DNA of 64,000 nucleotides from Natrinema hispanicum (GCF_004217335.1 NZ_SHMP01000004.1:186001-250000), one strand, 5' to 3'. Shown: positions 12,447 through 21,825, numbered from the stretch's first letter. Translations and numbers: made by a program. The notes: generated by a model not told the origin, from the sequence alone.

Positions 12447-13203
12447 GCACGAACGGACTCCTAAGAACCCATTCCAGAATCCAATTAGAAACGAAGAGAA
12501 CAACTAGAAATGCCGCACATCACCCCCGCGCCGTCTTGCAATTTTCACTCCACCGTTCCAAATTTAATTTGACCGGTTAAACACCGCCGTTTCAGATTTC
12601 AATTACCACGATTGAACACCTCTCAAATTCACCCGAAAATCGGATCGCCACCCCCGCAACGCCATGCGATTTCCACACTACCATTCCAAATTCCAATAGA
12701 AAAATCGTAGATCACTTATATAATTCTCCAAACAATTATTTTCTTCTCCGTGTTTCTGAGGCATTTAGAGAGGCTATAGAGGGCTTTAACTAGTTAACTT
12801 CCAATTCTCCTGGTTCTATACCCACGCTAATTTTCCGCAAACGTGTTGCGGTATAGACGGCATTCAACCACACTATGTAAGATTTCAGAGATACACTCAC
12901 GCGCCGCTGGGCTTCGATCAGTCAGCTCCATGGATGGCCTGCTTCCGAGCCTTCGCATAGGGATCAGCGTAAATATTCGGAGACCCTCATGAGGAAAACA
13001 GCTTACTGGGAAAACCGCATGACGAGAGAGACTCAGAACTAGTCTGCTGATCGCTATCAGTCGCTAACTGATGCCACGCCGAGAGATCAGCCACCGCGGT
13101 CGTCAGCGGAACTCAGATCGAAGTCACGACTGCGAACGTTACAGCGAATCCGACCATAGTCTGCCACCCTCCCTGAAACGTGAGTCGGTCCTCAGTCATC
13201 GCG
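12447..13203. other. Intergenic region with imperfect ~50-bp repeats
   Basis: No gene is seen. Two diverged direct copies of about 50 bp begin CACCCCCGC at 12521 and 12649 and share CTACCATTCCAAATT-like 3' parts. 12715-12760 is AT-rich. 13060-13200 is the 3' flank of the P450 gene. Confidence 0.4.
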
Positions 13204-14544
13204 TCACCCCTCAGCGTCGTCTCGTTCGTGGAGTTTGATTTCGATTGGCTCGTCGGGCTTGAGATTCGTACTGGCGATCAGATCCGGGTCCGGGTCAGAC
13301 ACGAGGTTGAACGTGTACTCGCGGAGGATCGTCGCCAGTACGGTCTTCATCTCCATACGCGCGAACCGCATCCCGATGCAGTGACGAGGCCCGCCACCGA
13401 ACGGGAAATACGCGTATTCCGGACGATCGACGTCGCCTACGAACCGATCCGGACGGAACGCTTCGGGATCGTCCCACCACGCCGGGTCGCGGTGGACGGC
13501 CCACTGCGGCAAGACCAGGGTCGTGCCCGCAGGTATTTTGTATCCCTGTAGCTCCACGTCTCGCGTCGCTTCGCGGAAAAACATGTACACGGGTGGATAG
13601 AGACGCAGCGCCTCGTCGATGACGTGCTCCGTTCGTTCGAGTTCCGGGAGGTCCTCGGCGGTCACCGCCCCGTCGCAGACAGCATCAACTTCCGTCTGGA
13701 GTTTCGCCTGTTCGTCAGGGTGTTGGGCGAGACAGAGTAACGTGTACGTCAGCCCGAGGGCTGTCGTCTCGTGCCCGGCGAAGAGGAACGTGACCATATT
13801 ATCGCGGAGTTCCTCCTGTGTGAGGTCACTCGCTTCGACGAACCCCACGAGAATCGACAGCAGGTCGTCGCCGCGGTTCTCAGGCTGCTGCTCTCGCCGC
13901 TGTTGGGCCAGTTCATCCACGAATGTTTGGAGTGCATCGAGTTTTCGTCTGTACCGCCGATTCGTCGGTGTCGGGAGACTGTCCGGCAGGAACGACCAGA
14001 ATCGACTCGTATCGAACCGTGTGAGAATTGCGTCCGACGCCTCCGAGACGACCGGGTTCTCTGTCACGTCTACGCCGAACAGCGTCCGACCGAGCACGTC
14101 CATTGTCGTTTCGGCCATCCGTTCGTTCACGTCGACGACCGCCCCGTCACGCCACTTTTCGACTGTCTCTTCCGCAGTCGCACGCATCTCGGGAACGTAC
14201 GTGTTCAATCGGTTCCGGTAGAACGCCGGTTGCACCTGCGTCCGCTGGTCCTGCCATTGATCACCGTCCGTGACGAACAGTCCCTCGCCCATCGCGTCGG
14301 CGAGATTCCGTGTCAGCACCTCACCTTTCTCGTAGGCCTCGTGGTCGTCGAGGAGCACCTGCTGGATCGCGTCCGGATGAGCGACCATACACGCATCTGT
14401 CCCGAACACTTGGTAGCTTGCGACGCGGCTGTACTCGTCCCGCAACTCCTCGAAAAACGCGAAGATATCGCGGCTCAAATCGACCGTGTTACCGATGACT
14501 GGCAGTCCACGCGGACCGGGCGGGTAGCTCACTTCTGAGCTCAT
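13204..14544 (-). CDS. Cytochrome P450
   Basis: A soluble haem-thiolate monooxygenase of about 446 aa, which would insert one oxygen atom into an unknown organic substrate using electrons from a ferredoxin partner. Seen: the proline-rich N terminus YPPGPRGLPVIGN, the I-helix oxygen-binding motif AGHETT, the K-helix ExxR (EALR), the PERF-like motif (FRPDRF) and the haem loop FGGGPRHCIG with the axial Cys near residue 391. The ATG at 14544 (MSSEVSYPPG) is preferred over the one two codons upstream. No redox partner gene is adjacent. The divergently transcribed HTH regulator at 14631 is a likely controller. Confidence 0.95.
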   Translation of the reverse strand: MSSEVSYPPGPRGLPVIGNTVDLSRDIFAFFEELRDEYSRVASYQVFGTDACMVAHPDAIQQVLLDDHEAYEKGEVLTRNLADAMGEGLFVTDGDQWQDQRTQVQPAFYRNRLNTYVPEMRATAEETVEKWRDGAVVDVNERMAETTMDVLGRTLFGVDVTENPVVSEASDAILTRFDTSRFWSFLPDSLPTPTNRRYRRKLDALQTFVDELAQQRREQQPENRGDDLLSILVGFVEASDLTQEELRDNMVTFLFAGHETTALGLTYTLLCLAQHPDEQAKLQTEVDAVCDGAVTAEDLPELERTEHVIDEALRLYPPVYMFFREATRDVELQGYKIPAGTTLVLPQWAVHRDPAWWDDPEAFRPDRFVGDVDRPEYAYFPFGGGPRHCIGMRFARMEMKTVLATILREYTFNLVSDPDPDLIASTNLKPDEPIEIKLHERDDAEG

Positions 14545-14630
14545 ATGCACTCATTTTCGACACGCGGACTCCGGTGTTCTGTCGGACAGGTCCACTCCTT
14601 TTTACCAGTCCTGGACGACTGTTCCCGATA

Positions 14631-15311
14631 ATGCGGTACCTCCAGTTGCAGATCCGCTTCCCGCCTGAGGCACGACATCCGATGCATCAGTTCCTCGTTG
14701 AGCAGGATTCGATTCAACGAGCATACCTCCGCCACTGGAACTTCTCGAACCCCGAGTACGTCACCACCTTACTCCACGTCGTCGGGGATATTGAGAATGG
14801 GCGTGAGGCGTACCTCTCGGCGATTGACGCCGCGGAATCCATCCAAGAATACGATGTGACGCCGGTCGATAGCCGCAGCTTCTACATCTACATTCGGGAG
14901 TCTGCACAGGGGTTCGCCAGTCGTCTTCGCGCTCTACTCGCCGATACAGAACTGCTCATCGTCCCGCCGATCGAGTACGGCACTGACGGTGAGATGCTCT
15001 TCGAAGTCGCGGGCGAACAAGACGCCCTCCAAGGGTTAGTCGCCAACCTCCCCGATCACCTCTCTGTATCGGTTAACCGGCTCGGTGAGTACGATGCATA
15101 CCGAGAATCGCACGTAACAGCGTTGACCGACCGGCAAGAAGAGGTACTTGAAATCGCACATGAGAACGGGTACTACGACATTCCGCGGCAGACAAGCGTT
15201 CGAGAAATCGCTGATGAAGCAGGCTGTTCAAAAAGTACTGCCGCAAATCATCTCCGGAAAGCAGAGGCACGACTTGTAGCGCTCTACGAAGAGCGTTCTG
15301 TGACAAACTGA
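14631..15311 (+). CDS. HTH-10 (bacterio-opsin activator family) transcription regulator
   Basis: A 226-aa regulator. The N-terminal two thirds are the variable sensor-like domain typical of haloarchaeal Bat-like proteins. The C-terminal HTH-10 domain reads LTDRQEEVLEIAHENGYYDIP, shortened here to its start, followed by REIADEAGCSKSTAANHLRKAE. The start at ATG 14631-14633 begins the conserved MRYLQLQIRFP; the frame is open further upstream without a conserved sequence. It is divergent from the P450 gene and convergent with an alpha/beta hydrolase, and is paralogous to 16221-16907. Confidence 0.9.
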   Translation: MRYLQLQIRFPPEARHPMHQFLVEQDSIQRAYLRHWNFSNPEYVTTLLHVVGDIENGREAYLSAIDAAESIQEYDVTPVDSRSFYIYIRESAQGFASRLRALLADTELLIVPPIEYGTDGEMLFEVAGEQDALQGLVANLPDHLSVSVNRLGEYDAYRESHVTALTDRQEEVLEIAHENGYYDIPRQTSVREIADEAGCSKSTAANHLRKAEARLVALYEERSVTN

Positions 15312-15323
15312 TCCGGGCGAGTT

Positions 15324-16130
15324 CTAGTTGCGACCCTCCAGGATGGGAGTTTTCTTCTCGTCGATGAATGTACGTACCTCAGCTATGACGCGATCGGGTG
15401 CTTCTGTCGGGCCGCCGTGACCTACGCCCTCGAACTCGGTGAATTGGCTGTCTGAGAGGGCTTCGTTAACCGCACGAATGCCGTCTCGGAGATGGGGCGG
15501 CCCCTCAGTTCCAGTCAGCAGGAGCACTGGAGCATCAATCTCTAGTGAGTCAGGAAGGTGGTACTGTTCAATAGCGCGGTTGATTCGAGCAATGTTTTCC
15601 GTCAGACCGACGATGTCGGGCCAGGGCGGCCACTCAGCGAGCCAGCCGTCTAGATCATCGATGTCGCCACCGTGCATGACCTCTCGAATGTAGAATTTCA
15701 TCGCCTGACGCCGATTCCCGTCGTTGATTCGCGCCTGCATCTGGGACGCGAGGCTGGCTTGCTCTCTGTACTCGCCGACGAGGACTGCCGGTTCATACGC
15801 AACGAGTTTCTCGACCGATGCAGTTCGGGCAGTCTCAATTGCTAAGAGACCACCGAACGAGTGCCCGAACAAGATCGGGGTTCCATCGACTGCATCGATA
15901 ACCGCACGAACGTCTTCGACTCCTCGATCAAGGCTGTATTCGGTGGAGTTGCCGCTCTCTCCCACACCCCGTCGATGAGGGATAATAACCGTGTAGTCTT
16001 CGACGAATCGAGGAATAATCGGCTTCCAGTACTCGGGAGAGGACCCTCCATGAAGAAGAATTAGTGGCGGTCCCTCTCCGTGTTGCTCGAAAGCGATACT
16101 GGTACCATCTGCGGACGTAACTCTCTGCAT
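15324..16130 (-). CDS. Alpha/beta hydrolase
   Basis: A 268-aa alpha/beta-fold hydrolase. The oxyanion region is LILLHGGSS, the nucleophile elbow GHSFGG (Ser near 93), and the catalytic His is in GVGHGGP near residue 243. The acid residue is probably in the TGTEGP strand-turn region. The substrate is not known; esterase, lactonase or epoxide-hydrolase-like chemistry is possible. It is a clear paralog of 18006-18797 (shared GDG/GEG-PLILLHGG, DGxPILFGHS, LAYEPAVL and WLAEWPxWPD blocks). It shares its strand with the regulator at 16221-16907, 90 bp upstream. Confidence 0.9.
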   Translation of the reverse strand: MQRVTSADGTSIAFEQHGEGPPLILLHGGSSPEYWKPIIPRFVEDYTVIIPHRRGVGESGNSTEYSLDRGVEDVRAVIDAVDGTPILFGHSFGGLLAIETARTASVEKLVAYEPAVLVGEYREQASLASQMQARINDGNRRQAMKFYIREVMHGGDIDDLDGWLAEWPPWPDIVGLTENIARINRAIEQYHLPDSLEIDAPVLLLTGTEGPPHLRDGIRAVNEALSDSQFTEFEGVGHGGPTEAPDRVIAEVRTFIDEKKTPILEGRN

Positions 16131-16220
16131 TGTACATCTATTGGTTCGTGCGAGATCGAGGAATCCTTCTCTCTCAGCTCTTCGGCCATTTAAGTACGAA
16201 GTGGTCCCAGCGTGTAGTCC

Positions 16221-16907
16221 TCAGTTGGGGAGAGGCGGCCACGTCGTTGCTACTGTCTCCTCGATAAGTTGAGTCTCGGCGCGACGCAACCGCTCAGAGA
16301 GCGACGACGCTGAAATGTCTAACTCTGCAGCGACTTCTTCCAGTGACGCCTGACGCGGGATGTCAAAATAACCCCGTTCGTAGGCCGTCCGGAGAGCCTC
16401 CTGCTGATGGTCGGTTAGTCCCTCGCCAGGCGGTTCGGACTCACCATCACGAGTGAGCCGGGACAACCGAAAGCCGGCGTTCTGCTGCCAAAACGATGAG
16501 AACCTCTTGAACGCTTCCCGGGTGGCAAACCATCCTGTCTGTCGCCACCCGTCCGGTAATACCTCGATCCGTTCGATGATCGCGTCCGCCGTAGCAAGCG
16601 CCTCAAGGCTGGTGAGGTCGTCGATGTGATCTCCGAGTTGTTCTTCGAAGCTGAGAGCAGGCATCACTTGATAACGGCGTGTATCGCCAGCCTGTCCGAT
16701 GAGGGTCCATTCACGGACATCGTAGGCGTCAGTAAAGGCATCCGCAACCGCTTGGTGTGAACTGCCGGTCACAGTGACGAGGAACAGCGGTCGTTTCCCA
16801 TGATTGTACTGCAGGTCAAGGATCAGCGTTGCCTCGGGCACTGTCGCTGCTACGTTAACAAGCGGTAGGGCGTCGCAATCAATCTCGAACTCAGCGACAA
16901 GCCTCAT
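16221..16907 (-). CDS. HTH-10 (bacterio-opsin activator family) transcription regulator
   Basis: A 228-aa regulator with a variable N-terminal sensor domain and a C-terminal HTH-10 domain (LTDHQQEALRTAYERGYFDI, then LEEVAAELDISASSLSERLRRAE). It is paralogous to the protein at 14631 and, with the two paralogous hydrolases, makes a regulator-hydrolase neighbourhood. The start ATG at 16905-16907 opens the conserved MRLVAEFEI. It may control the hydrolase directly downstream. Confidence 0.9.
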   Translation of the reverse strand: MRLVAEFEIDCDALPLVNVAATVPEATLILDLQYNHGKRPLFLVTVTGSSHQAVADAFTDAYDVREWTLIGQAGDTRRYQVMPALSFEEQLGDHIDDLTSLEALATADAIIERIEVLPDGWRQTGWFATREAFKRFSSFWQQNAGFRLSRLTRDGESEPPGEGLTDHQQEALRTAYERGYFDIPRQASLEEVAAELDISASSLSERLRRAETQLIEETVATTWPPLPN

Positions 16908-17105
16908 ACGCTATAGTTTCTGTCACTGGTAATGGTGGTGTCGAAAGACTCAGTTGAAAAGGAAGAGGGATGTCATAGAATCGGTCACAGACCTATTCGA
17001 CTCCGTAGTGTGCGGTCAGTACAGGTCAACTAGTTACCCTTCAGATCCGATTCTAATTTTATGCTTCACTAGGCTCCGCAGCAAAGCACTTAAGAGGATG
17101 GAATA

Positions 17106-17132
17106 GGTTACTTCCAATATGGAAAGGATACC
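17106..17132. promoter_or_regulatory. Palindromic operator at the start of the DUF2178-HTH operon
   Basis: A perfect inner palindrome (arms TTCCA at 17112-17116 and TGGAA at 17120-17124) lies inside looser outer arms GGTTAC and GGATACC. A CTTAAG TATA-like element is about 25 bp upstream near 17086, so the palindrome should cover the transcription start. That suits negative control, most simply by the XRE-type protein coded at 17616. Confidence 0.55.
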
Positions 17133-17139
17133 TTCCATA

Positions 17140-17220
17140 ATGTCTGCTGATCCGGACGAATTTGAGAAGGGCGCTACTCAAGAAGTGAACTCAAAGCAAG
17201 ATGCACCAGTGATACTATGA
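17140..17220 (+). CDS. Small ORF (26 aa), translationally coupled leader
   Basis: An ATG at 17140 opens 26 codons (MSADPDEFEKGATQ...) that end at TGA 17218-17220, overlapping the ATG of the next gene as ATGA. The overlap and the position right after the operator suggest a real, coupled leader peptide or a short first gene. It is too short to recognise, and an in-frame ATG 21 bp earlier is possible. Confidence 0.45.
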   Translation: MSADPDEFEKGATQEVNSKQDAPVIL

Positions 17221-17612
17221 GCGAACTCCCTGAGAACATCCAGCGCCAGAAACGCAATGGATACCTGATGCTCGTCAGAGCCGTGTTCACACTTGGCGTA
17301 ACTGTTGCAACAGTTCAGTACTACGAACTCTCACCAATCAGCTATCTTGGTGGACTCGTTCCAGTCGGAATTCTCGTATTCTTCGGTTATCGAGCAATAT
17401 CTGCGGGCCGGGAAGAAAAGGCACTGGGCGACGAACGAACCCAGCAGTTGTATGGCAAAGTCGGTATCAACTCATTTTGGTTTTTGATGTCTGTACTAAT
17501 AGTTGATATGGCGTTCAGCATCTTCCCGGAAGACAGTGCAACCAGTATCTACGTGTGGGTTGGACTGGCATGTTACGGTCTATACTTCGTCTACTACAGA
17601 TACGTGGAGTGA
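17217..17612 (+). CDS. DUF2178-type membrane protein
   Basis: A 131-aa membrane protein with four likely transmembrane segments (about residues 17-35, 42-60, 87-103 and 111-128). A charged cytoplasmic loop between the second and third carries the family-like GDERTQQLYGKVG. It is followed after 3 bp by an XRE-type HTH gene; this pairing is widespread in archaea and bacteria. It is probably co-transcribed and co-regulated. Its molecular function is not known. Confidence 0.8.
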   Translation: MSELPENIQRQKRNGYLMLVRAVFTLGVTVATVQYYELSPISYLGGLVPVGILVFFGYRAISAGREEKALGDERTQQLYGKVGINSFWFLMSVLIVDMAFSIFPEDSATSIYVWVGLACYGLYFVYYRYVE

Positions 17613-17615
17613 GTC

Positions 17616-17813
17616 ATGGAGAACGAATTAAAGGTTTATCGGGCGAAGCACGACCTAACGCAAGAGGACCTTGCGAAAGAGGTCGGAGTTACTCGACAGA
17701 CCATTAACGCACTTGAAGCAGAGAGATATGACCCATCTCTTGAACTTGCGTTCAAACTCGCAATATACTTCGACTGTTCGATAGAAGATATTTTTTCCTA
17801 CGATAGTGATTGA
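17616..17813 (+). CDS. XRE/Cro-type HTH transcription regulator
   Basis: A 65-aa single-domain HTH: YRAKHDLTQEDLAKEVGVTR, QTINALEAERYDPSLELAFK and a C-terminal FDCSIEDIF tail, as in the YozG/YgzD group. It follows the membrane protein by 3 bp. It likely represses its own operon through the palindrome at 17106-17132. Confidence 0.92.
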   Translation: MENELKVYRAKHDLTQEDLAKEVGVTRQTINALEAERYDPSLELAFKLAIYFDCSIEDIFSYDSD

Positions 17814-18005
17814 GCCGTTCAGTATGCACATCCACTTACCGGCTGATTCAATCGAAGGGAGTTGAAACAAATCATCTTCGAGTCGTTCTATGACACGCCT
17901 TACCCCCGGTACCACGCTTCGGCGGGCATCCTCTTGTTCTCCCTTTTAATTGGCCGAATGGCTGAGAGAACGGCTTAGCGCCGTTCCCCTTGAACGCAGA
18001 GATGC

Positions 18006-18797
18006 ATGGTGACGACCCTGTCCGCAGATGGTATAGAATTGGCCTACGAACGACATGGCGACGGTCAGCCATTGATCCTCCTCCACGGCGGTATGGCTCC
18101 CCGGCAGTACTGGAATCCAGTCCTGCCGCACTTTGAGGGGTATTCCACTGTAATCCCGCAGCGACCGGGATTCGGCACATGTCTCGATGATTCAGAGACG
18201 ACAAGCGCCGACGAGGTACTGGATCATGAGGTTCAATACGTGCACACGCTTGCTAATACCGTTGATGGCGAGCCGATTCTGTTCGGCCACTCGTACGGCG
18301 CGTTGACGGCAATCGAGGCCGCGACGGATGCAGCGGTCGAAGCGGTCCTCGCGTACGAACCAGCTGTTCTCCCCGATGAATTCCGCGCAGAGGCGGATCT
18401 CGCCGACCGGATGGCGGTACTCATCGAGAAGGGTGAACGCCGGGAAGCTGTGAAACGCTACATCGAGCAGGTCCTCCACCCCGACGGAATTGACCACCTC
18501 GATGCGTGGTTGGCCGAGTGGCCAGTGTGGCCGGACTGCGTGAAGCTCACTGAAGAAGTTGTCCGGATGAATCGTGCCGTCGAACAGTACCAGCTATCCG
18601 TTACTCTCGATGTCACAGCGCCCGTGCTCATAATGACGGGCACTAACGGACCAGACTTCCTCCGCAAAAGCGCTCGTGACGTTCACGAGGCGCTTCCGCA
18701 CAGCCGTCTCGTCGAATTCGATGGTGTCAGTCACAGCGGGCCGAGTGAAGCTCCGGAACGCATCGCAATGGAAGTCGATACCTTCCTCTCTGGGTAG
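18006..18797 (+). CDS. Alpha/beta hydrolase
   Basis: A 263-aa alpha/beta hydrolase paralogous to 15324-16130. Seen: LILLHGGMA, the nucleophile elbow GHSYGA (Ser near 97) and the likely catalytic His in GVSHSGP near residue 241. The substrate is unknown. It is a lone gene between the DUF2178-HTH pair and a convergent membrane-protein gene. A GTG-or-ATG choice exists at 18006; the ATG gives the conserved MVTTLSADGIELAYE. Confidence 0.9.
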   Translation: MVTTLSADGIELAYERHGDGQPLILLHGGMAPRQYWNPVLPHFEGYSTVIPQRPGFGTCLDDSETTSADEVLDHEVQYVHTLANTVDGEPILFGHSYGALTAIEAATDAAVEAVLAYEPAVLPDEFRAEADLADRMAVLIEKGERREAVKRYIEQVLHPDGIDHLDAWLAEWPVWPDCVKLTEEVVRMNRAVEQYQLSVTLDVTAPVLIMTGTNGPDFLRKSARDVHEALPHSRLVEFDGVSHSGPSEAPERIAMEVDTFLSG

Positions 18798-18850
18798 TCA
18801 CTAACGACTCGACGCTGCTCCTGCGGATCTTTGATACGATCGGTTAGGAC

Positions 18851-19252
18851 TCACAATGCCAGGAATCCGAGTGTCGAGAGTTGCCAGCTGAATGCGAGTC
18901 CTAGCAGTGCCAGCATCGTCTGGTGGATGCGTGTGGTCAGTGACCAGTAGCGGTACCGCCATGCCAGCAGGGCACCCGCAGTCGTCCCGAGCGAAAGTGC
19001 TCCGATGAGATACGGGAACGCGAGTGCGATCTGCATCGGGAGTGGTCGCGTGATAAGCGTGAGCTCACCGCCGGTCTCTAAGATGAATATGAAGAGCGCT
19101 ATGAACCCGATCGAGACACCGCTTAGCCCGATACCTGCTGCCCGAGCAAGCCACGAGGGGCTCGTCAGTCGGCGTTTGACGCCGTAAGTAAACCTTCGGT
19201 CGTCGGACTCGTGCTGTTCAGTTCGCTGTTGAGAGGCGTGCTGATCTGTCAT
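18851..19252 (-). CDS. Multi-pass membrane protein
   Basis: A 133-aa protein starting at ATG 19250-19252, which overlaps the stop of the preceding serine hydrolase gene (ATGA). The N-terminal 35 residues are hydrophilic. Three to four hydrophobic segments follow (about 41-63, 74-98 and 113-131). It is probably a partner of the upstream hydrolase, since the genes are translationally coupled. No family was recognised. Confidence 0.7.
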   Translation of the reverse strand: MTDQHASQQRTEQHESDDRRFTYGVKRRLTSPSWLARAAGIGLSGVSIGFIALFIFILETGGELTLITRPLPMQIALAFPYLIGALSLGTTAGALLAWRYRYWSLTTRIHQTMLALLGLAFSWQLSTLGFLAL

Positions 19253-20925
19253 TCGTGGTCCTCCATACCGGGTTCGTTGTCGGTGCGATGTTGCTTCCAT
19301 TGCTGCCAGGCGCTGTGGCCGCCCCACCCAGCCAGCGAGAGGCCGAAGCCCGACAGTGCTGTCCCGAGAACACCGCCGGTGACGAGTTGTCGTTCGTGGA
19401 ACGGGACTGGCTGGTAGACGCCAGTCGGTTCACTACTCATATTCAGCACTTCCACACCACCATCCGTTACCTCGAAGGCAAGAACATCGTGACCGCCGAT
19501 CTCCTGGTACACGTATGGTTCGGTCTCGACCCATTCCCGAGCGTCTCCTTCGAGAGTTGTCGTGCGCAGACGCCCGTTGTCGGCGGGTTCGACAGTTACG
19601 TGTTCGAGTAGATCGACGACTTGGAGGGGACCGCTCTGCGGGAGATATGAGAGGCTGTACTCGCCAGCGACAGTTTCAGCACGCTCCTGACCACCCGGCC
19701 TCGAAGTCGGTGTCGGCGTAGTCGGAGTTGGTTGGAGATCGTACTCCGCGACGATCTCATCAACGACAGCCTTCGGATGTTCACCCGGGTTGCTGTTGTA
19801 CGCGACGAAGATCCCGACGTCGTCATCCGGGGCGAGCAGCAGGTAGCTCGTGAAGTTAACCGTCGCTCCTGAATGCGCGATGAGATTAGCGTCTGGATCA
19901 CCGTACTCGTGGAAGCCGTACCGCCAATTCGTGACTGCTGGGTGGCGAACATGGTGGCGACTGTGCATCGTGTCGACGGTCTCCGAATCGAGAATCCTCG
20001 TGCCGCGGACCGCGCCGCCACCGAGGTATGCGCTCATGAACGCCGTCATGTCTGTCGCCGTCGCACTCAGTGAACCTGCTGGGCGCATATTGATGTACAC
20101 GTTGTCGGTCGCCGTGAACGACGCACCGTCGCGGACATGAGGTACAGCGAGGTTACCAGGCTGGTCATCTGGAACAGGCTGGTCGAACGTGCTGTGAGTC
20201 ATGCCGAGCGGGTCGAAGATCTCCGACTGAACGTACTCCTCAAACGTCGTGTTGTGGGCCTCGGCGACAACATGACCGGCGAGTGCCGCCCCGTAGTTGG
20301 AGTACCCGACGAGCTCGCCGGGCGGACGGATGCGCGAGCGCTGCTGGTCAGTGAGTACCGTCTCCAACGAGTTGAGAGCAGCTGGGTCGGCGACGATGTC
20401 AGGGTCGAGCGTGGATTCGAACCCAGCGGTGTGCGTCCCGAGATGTCGGAGCGTCACGGGATCGTCGTACGTGCCCGGGACAGTGACGATGGAATCGTCA
20501 AGGTACGTGTTAACGTCGGCGTCGAGGTCGAGTACGTCCCGTTCGACGCCTTGCATAACAGCGGTGTAGGTCACGAGTTTCCCGACCGATCCAACCCGGA
20601 ACACTGTCTCGTCGGCTCGAACCGGATCGTCGGCATCGACATTAGCAGCGCCGTACCCTTTGGTGAGAACGGGATTGTCTCCCGAGACGATAGCGACGGT
20701 TGCGCCGGGAGTTGTCGTCTCGATTCGACCGGACATCACCTCGTCGACGAACGCTTCGAGTTCGTCTGGGTTCGTGAACGGGTCGTCACCAGACCGTGAG
20801 TCGGTAGCCTGAGAGACGGTCGTGGCGCTCGTTCGACCGGCTGCGGTTCCAAGACTGACGAATCCGAGACTACCGAGACACCCGAGGAACGACCGTCTCG
20901 TGGTTCCATTGGCGCTCGTGTTCAT
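19249..20925 (-). CDS. Secreted serine hydrolase (class C beta-lactamase-like), Tat signal
   Basis: A 558-aa penicillin-binding-protein-like hydrolase. The N terminus has a twin-arginine motif TTRRSFLG and a hydrophobic stretch (Tat export). The class C motifs are SVGK (SxxK, Ser 113) and YSN in GYSNYGAALAGH; the third motif is probably HSGATVN. A Pro/Thr linker near residue 410 leads to a beta-rich domain and a C-terminal hydrophobic segment (LGTALSGFGLSLAGW), so the enzyme is probably membrane-anchored outside the cell. It is the middle gene of a coupled operon: methyltransferase, hydrolase, membrane protein. Confidence 0.9.
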   Translation of the reverse strand: MNTSANGTTRRSFLGCLGSLGFVSLGTAAGRTSATTVSQATDSRSGDDPFTNPDELEAFVDEVMSGRIETTTPGATVAIVSGDNPVLTKGYGAANVDADDPVRADETVFRVGSVGKLVTYTAVMQGVERDVLDLDADVNTYLDDSIVTVPGTYDDPVTLRHLGTHTAGFESTLDPDIVADPAALNSLETVLTDQQRSRIRPPGELVGYSNYGAALAGHVVAEAHNTTFEEYVQSEIFDPLGMTHSTFDQPVPDDQPGNLAVPHVRDGASFTATDNVYINMRPAGSLSATATDMTAFMSAYLGGGAVRGTRILDSETVDTMHSRHHVRHPAVTNWRYGFHEYGDPDANLIAHSGATVNFTSYLLLAPDDDVGIFVAYNSNPGEHPKAVVDEIVAEYDLQPTPTTPTPTSRPGGQERAETVAGEYSLSYLPQSGPLQVVDLLEHVTVEPADNGRLRTTTLEGDAREWVETEPYVYQEIGGHDVLAFEVTDGGVEVLNMSSEPTGVYQPVPFHERQLVTGGVLGTALSGFGLSLAGWGGHSAWQQWKQHRTDNEPGMEDHE

Positions 20926-21650
20926 CGTGATGGGATGGCTACGATGGTTGTGACGAGACCGAGGAACGCGGTCGAGGCGGTGTCAACTGTAAGACCAGCC
21001 TGTTCGACAGTCTTCAACGGGTCATGGTTCAGTCGGCAGCCGTTCTTCTCGTAGTGAGACTCGGCGCGCCAGTCTTGGAACCAGGCAAGCGGCGCGGCGT
21101 CGCTGCGACTGTGTTCGAGCAGCAGGATCTCGCCGTCAGGCGTGCAGACCCGCTCCATTTCGTGAAGCGCCGCGATAGGGTCAGGGAACGTGCACGTCGA
21201 GAACGACGAAATAACGGTGTCAAAGCTATTCTCGGAGAAGTCGAGTGCCTGGGCGTCCATCTGGCGGACAGTCCCGTCCAGACCGAGCCTGTCGAGTTCA
21301 TCGCGGGCGTGGCCGAGCATTTCATTACTGATGTCGATGCCGACGACCTCGCTCGACCGTGAGAGGTAGCGGAAGTTCCTCCCGGTGCCACAGGCGACAT
21401 CAAGCACTCGACCGTTCGCGTGCTCAAACTGGCGACGGCGATACTGACCGGCGAAGAGCCGATCGAGTTGCCGCCACCGAGCGAGCTTGTCAGCCACGTC
21501 TGCGTACGCGTCAGCGATCTCTTCGGCCGACTTCGATCGTCTCTGACTAGGTTGCTGTCTCTCAGTCTTTTCACTCTGTGTTCGATCCTGCTGGCTTGTC
21601 GGTTCGTGGGGATTGCTTGATGGCATGGGTTGGGCCTCCGTTGACTGCAA
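20922..21650 (-). CDS. Class I SAM-dependent methyltransferase
   Basis: A 242-aa methyltransferase. Its first 45 residues are polar and disordered. The SAM-binding motif I is VLDVACGTGRNFRYL, motif II VVGIDISNEML, and the conserved Asp-Ala motif reads QMDAQALDFSENSFDTV. It resembles the UbiE/PhcB-like and phospholipid methyltransferase group. It starts the operon and overlaps the next gene by ATGA. ATG at 21626 is an alternative start. Confidence 0.9.
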   Translation of the reverse strand: MQSTEAQPMPSSNPHEPTSQQDRTQSEKTERQQPSQRRSKSAEEIADAYADVADKLARWRQLDRLFAGQYRRRQFEHANGRVLDVACGTGRNFRYLSRSSEVVGIDISNEMLGHARDELDRLGLDGTVRQMDAQALDFSENSFDTVISSFSTCTFPDPIAALHEMERVCTPDGEILLLEHSRSDAAPLAWFQDWRAESHYEKNGCRLNHDPLKTVEQAGLTVDTASTAFLGLVTTIVAIPSR

Positions 21651-21825
21651 TTACGGGTCGGGCCAGCAACACCAATAAAGCTATTTGAGATCTGATAATT
21701 TATCAGATTCGCTCCAAAACTGGAGTTGAGCCGACAACCGAGAGATAACACTTCTAACACCGATAAGCAGAGAACCACCCGATCAGCACTGCGATCCGCT
21801 CAACGCCACTTTCGTAATGCTACTG

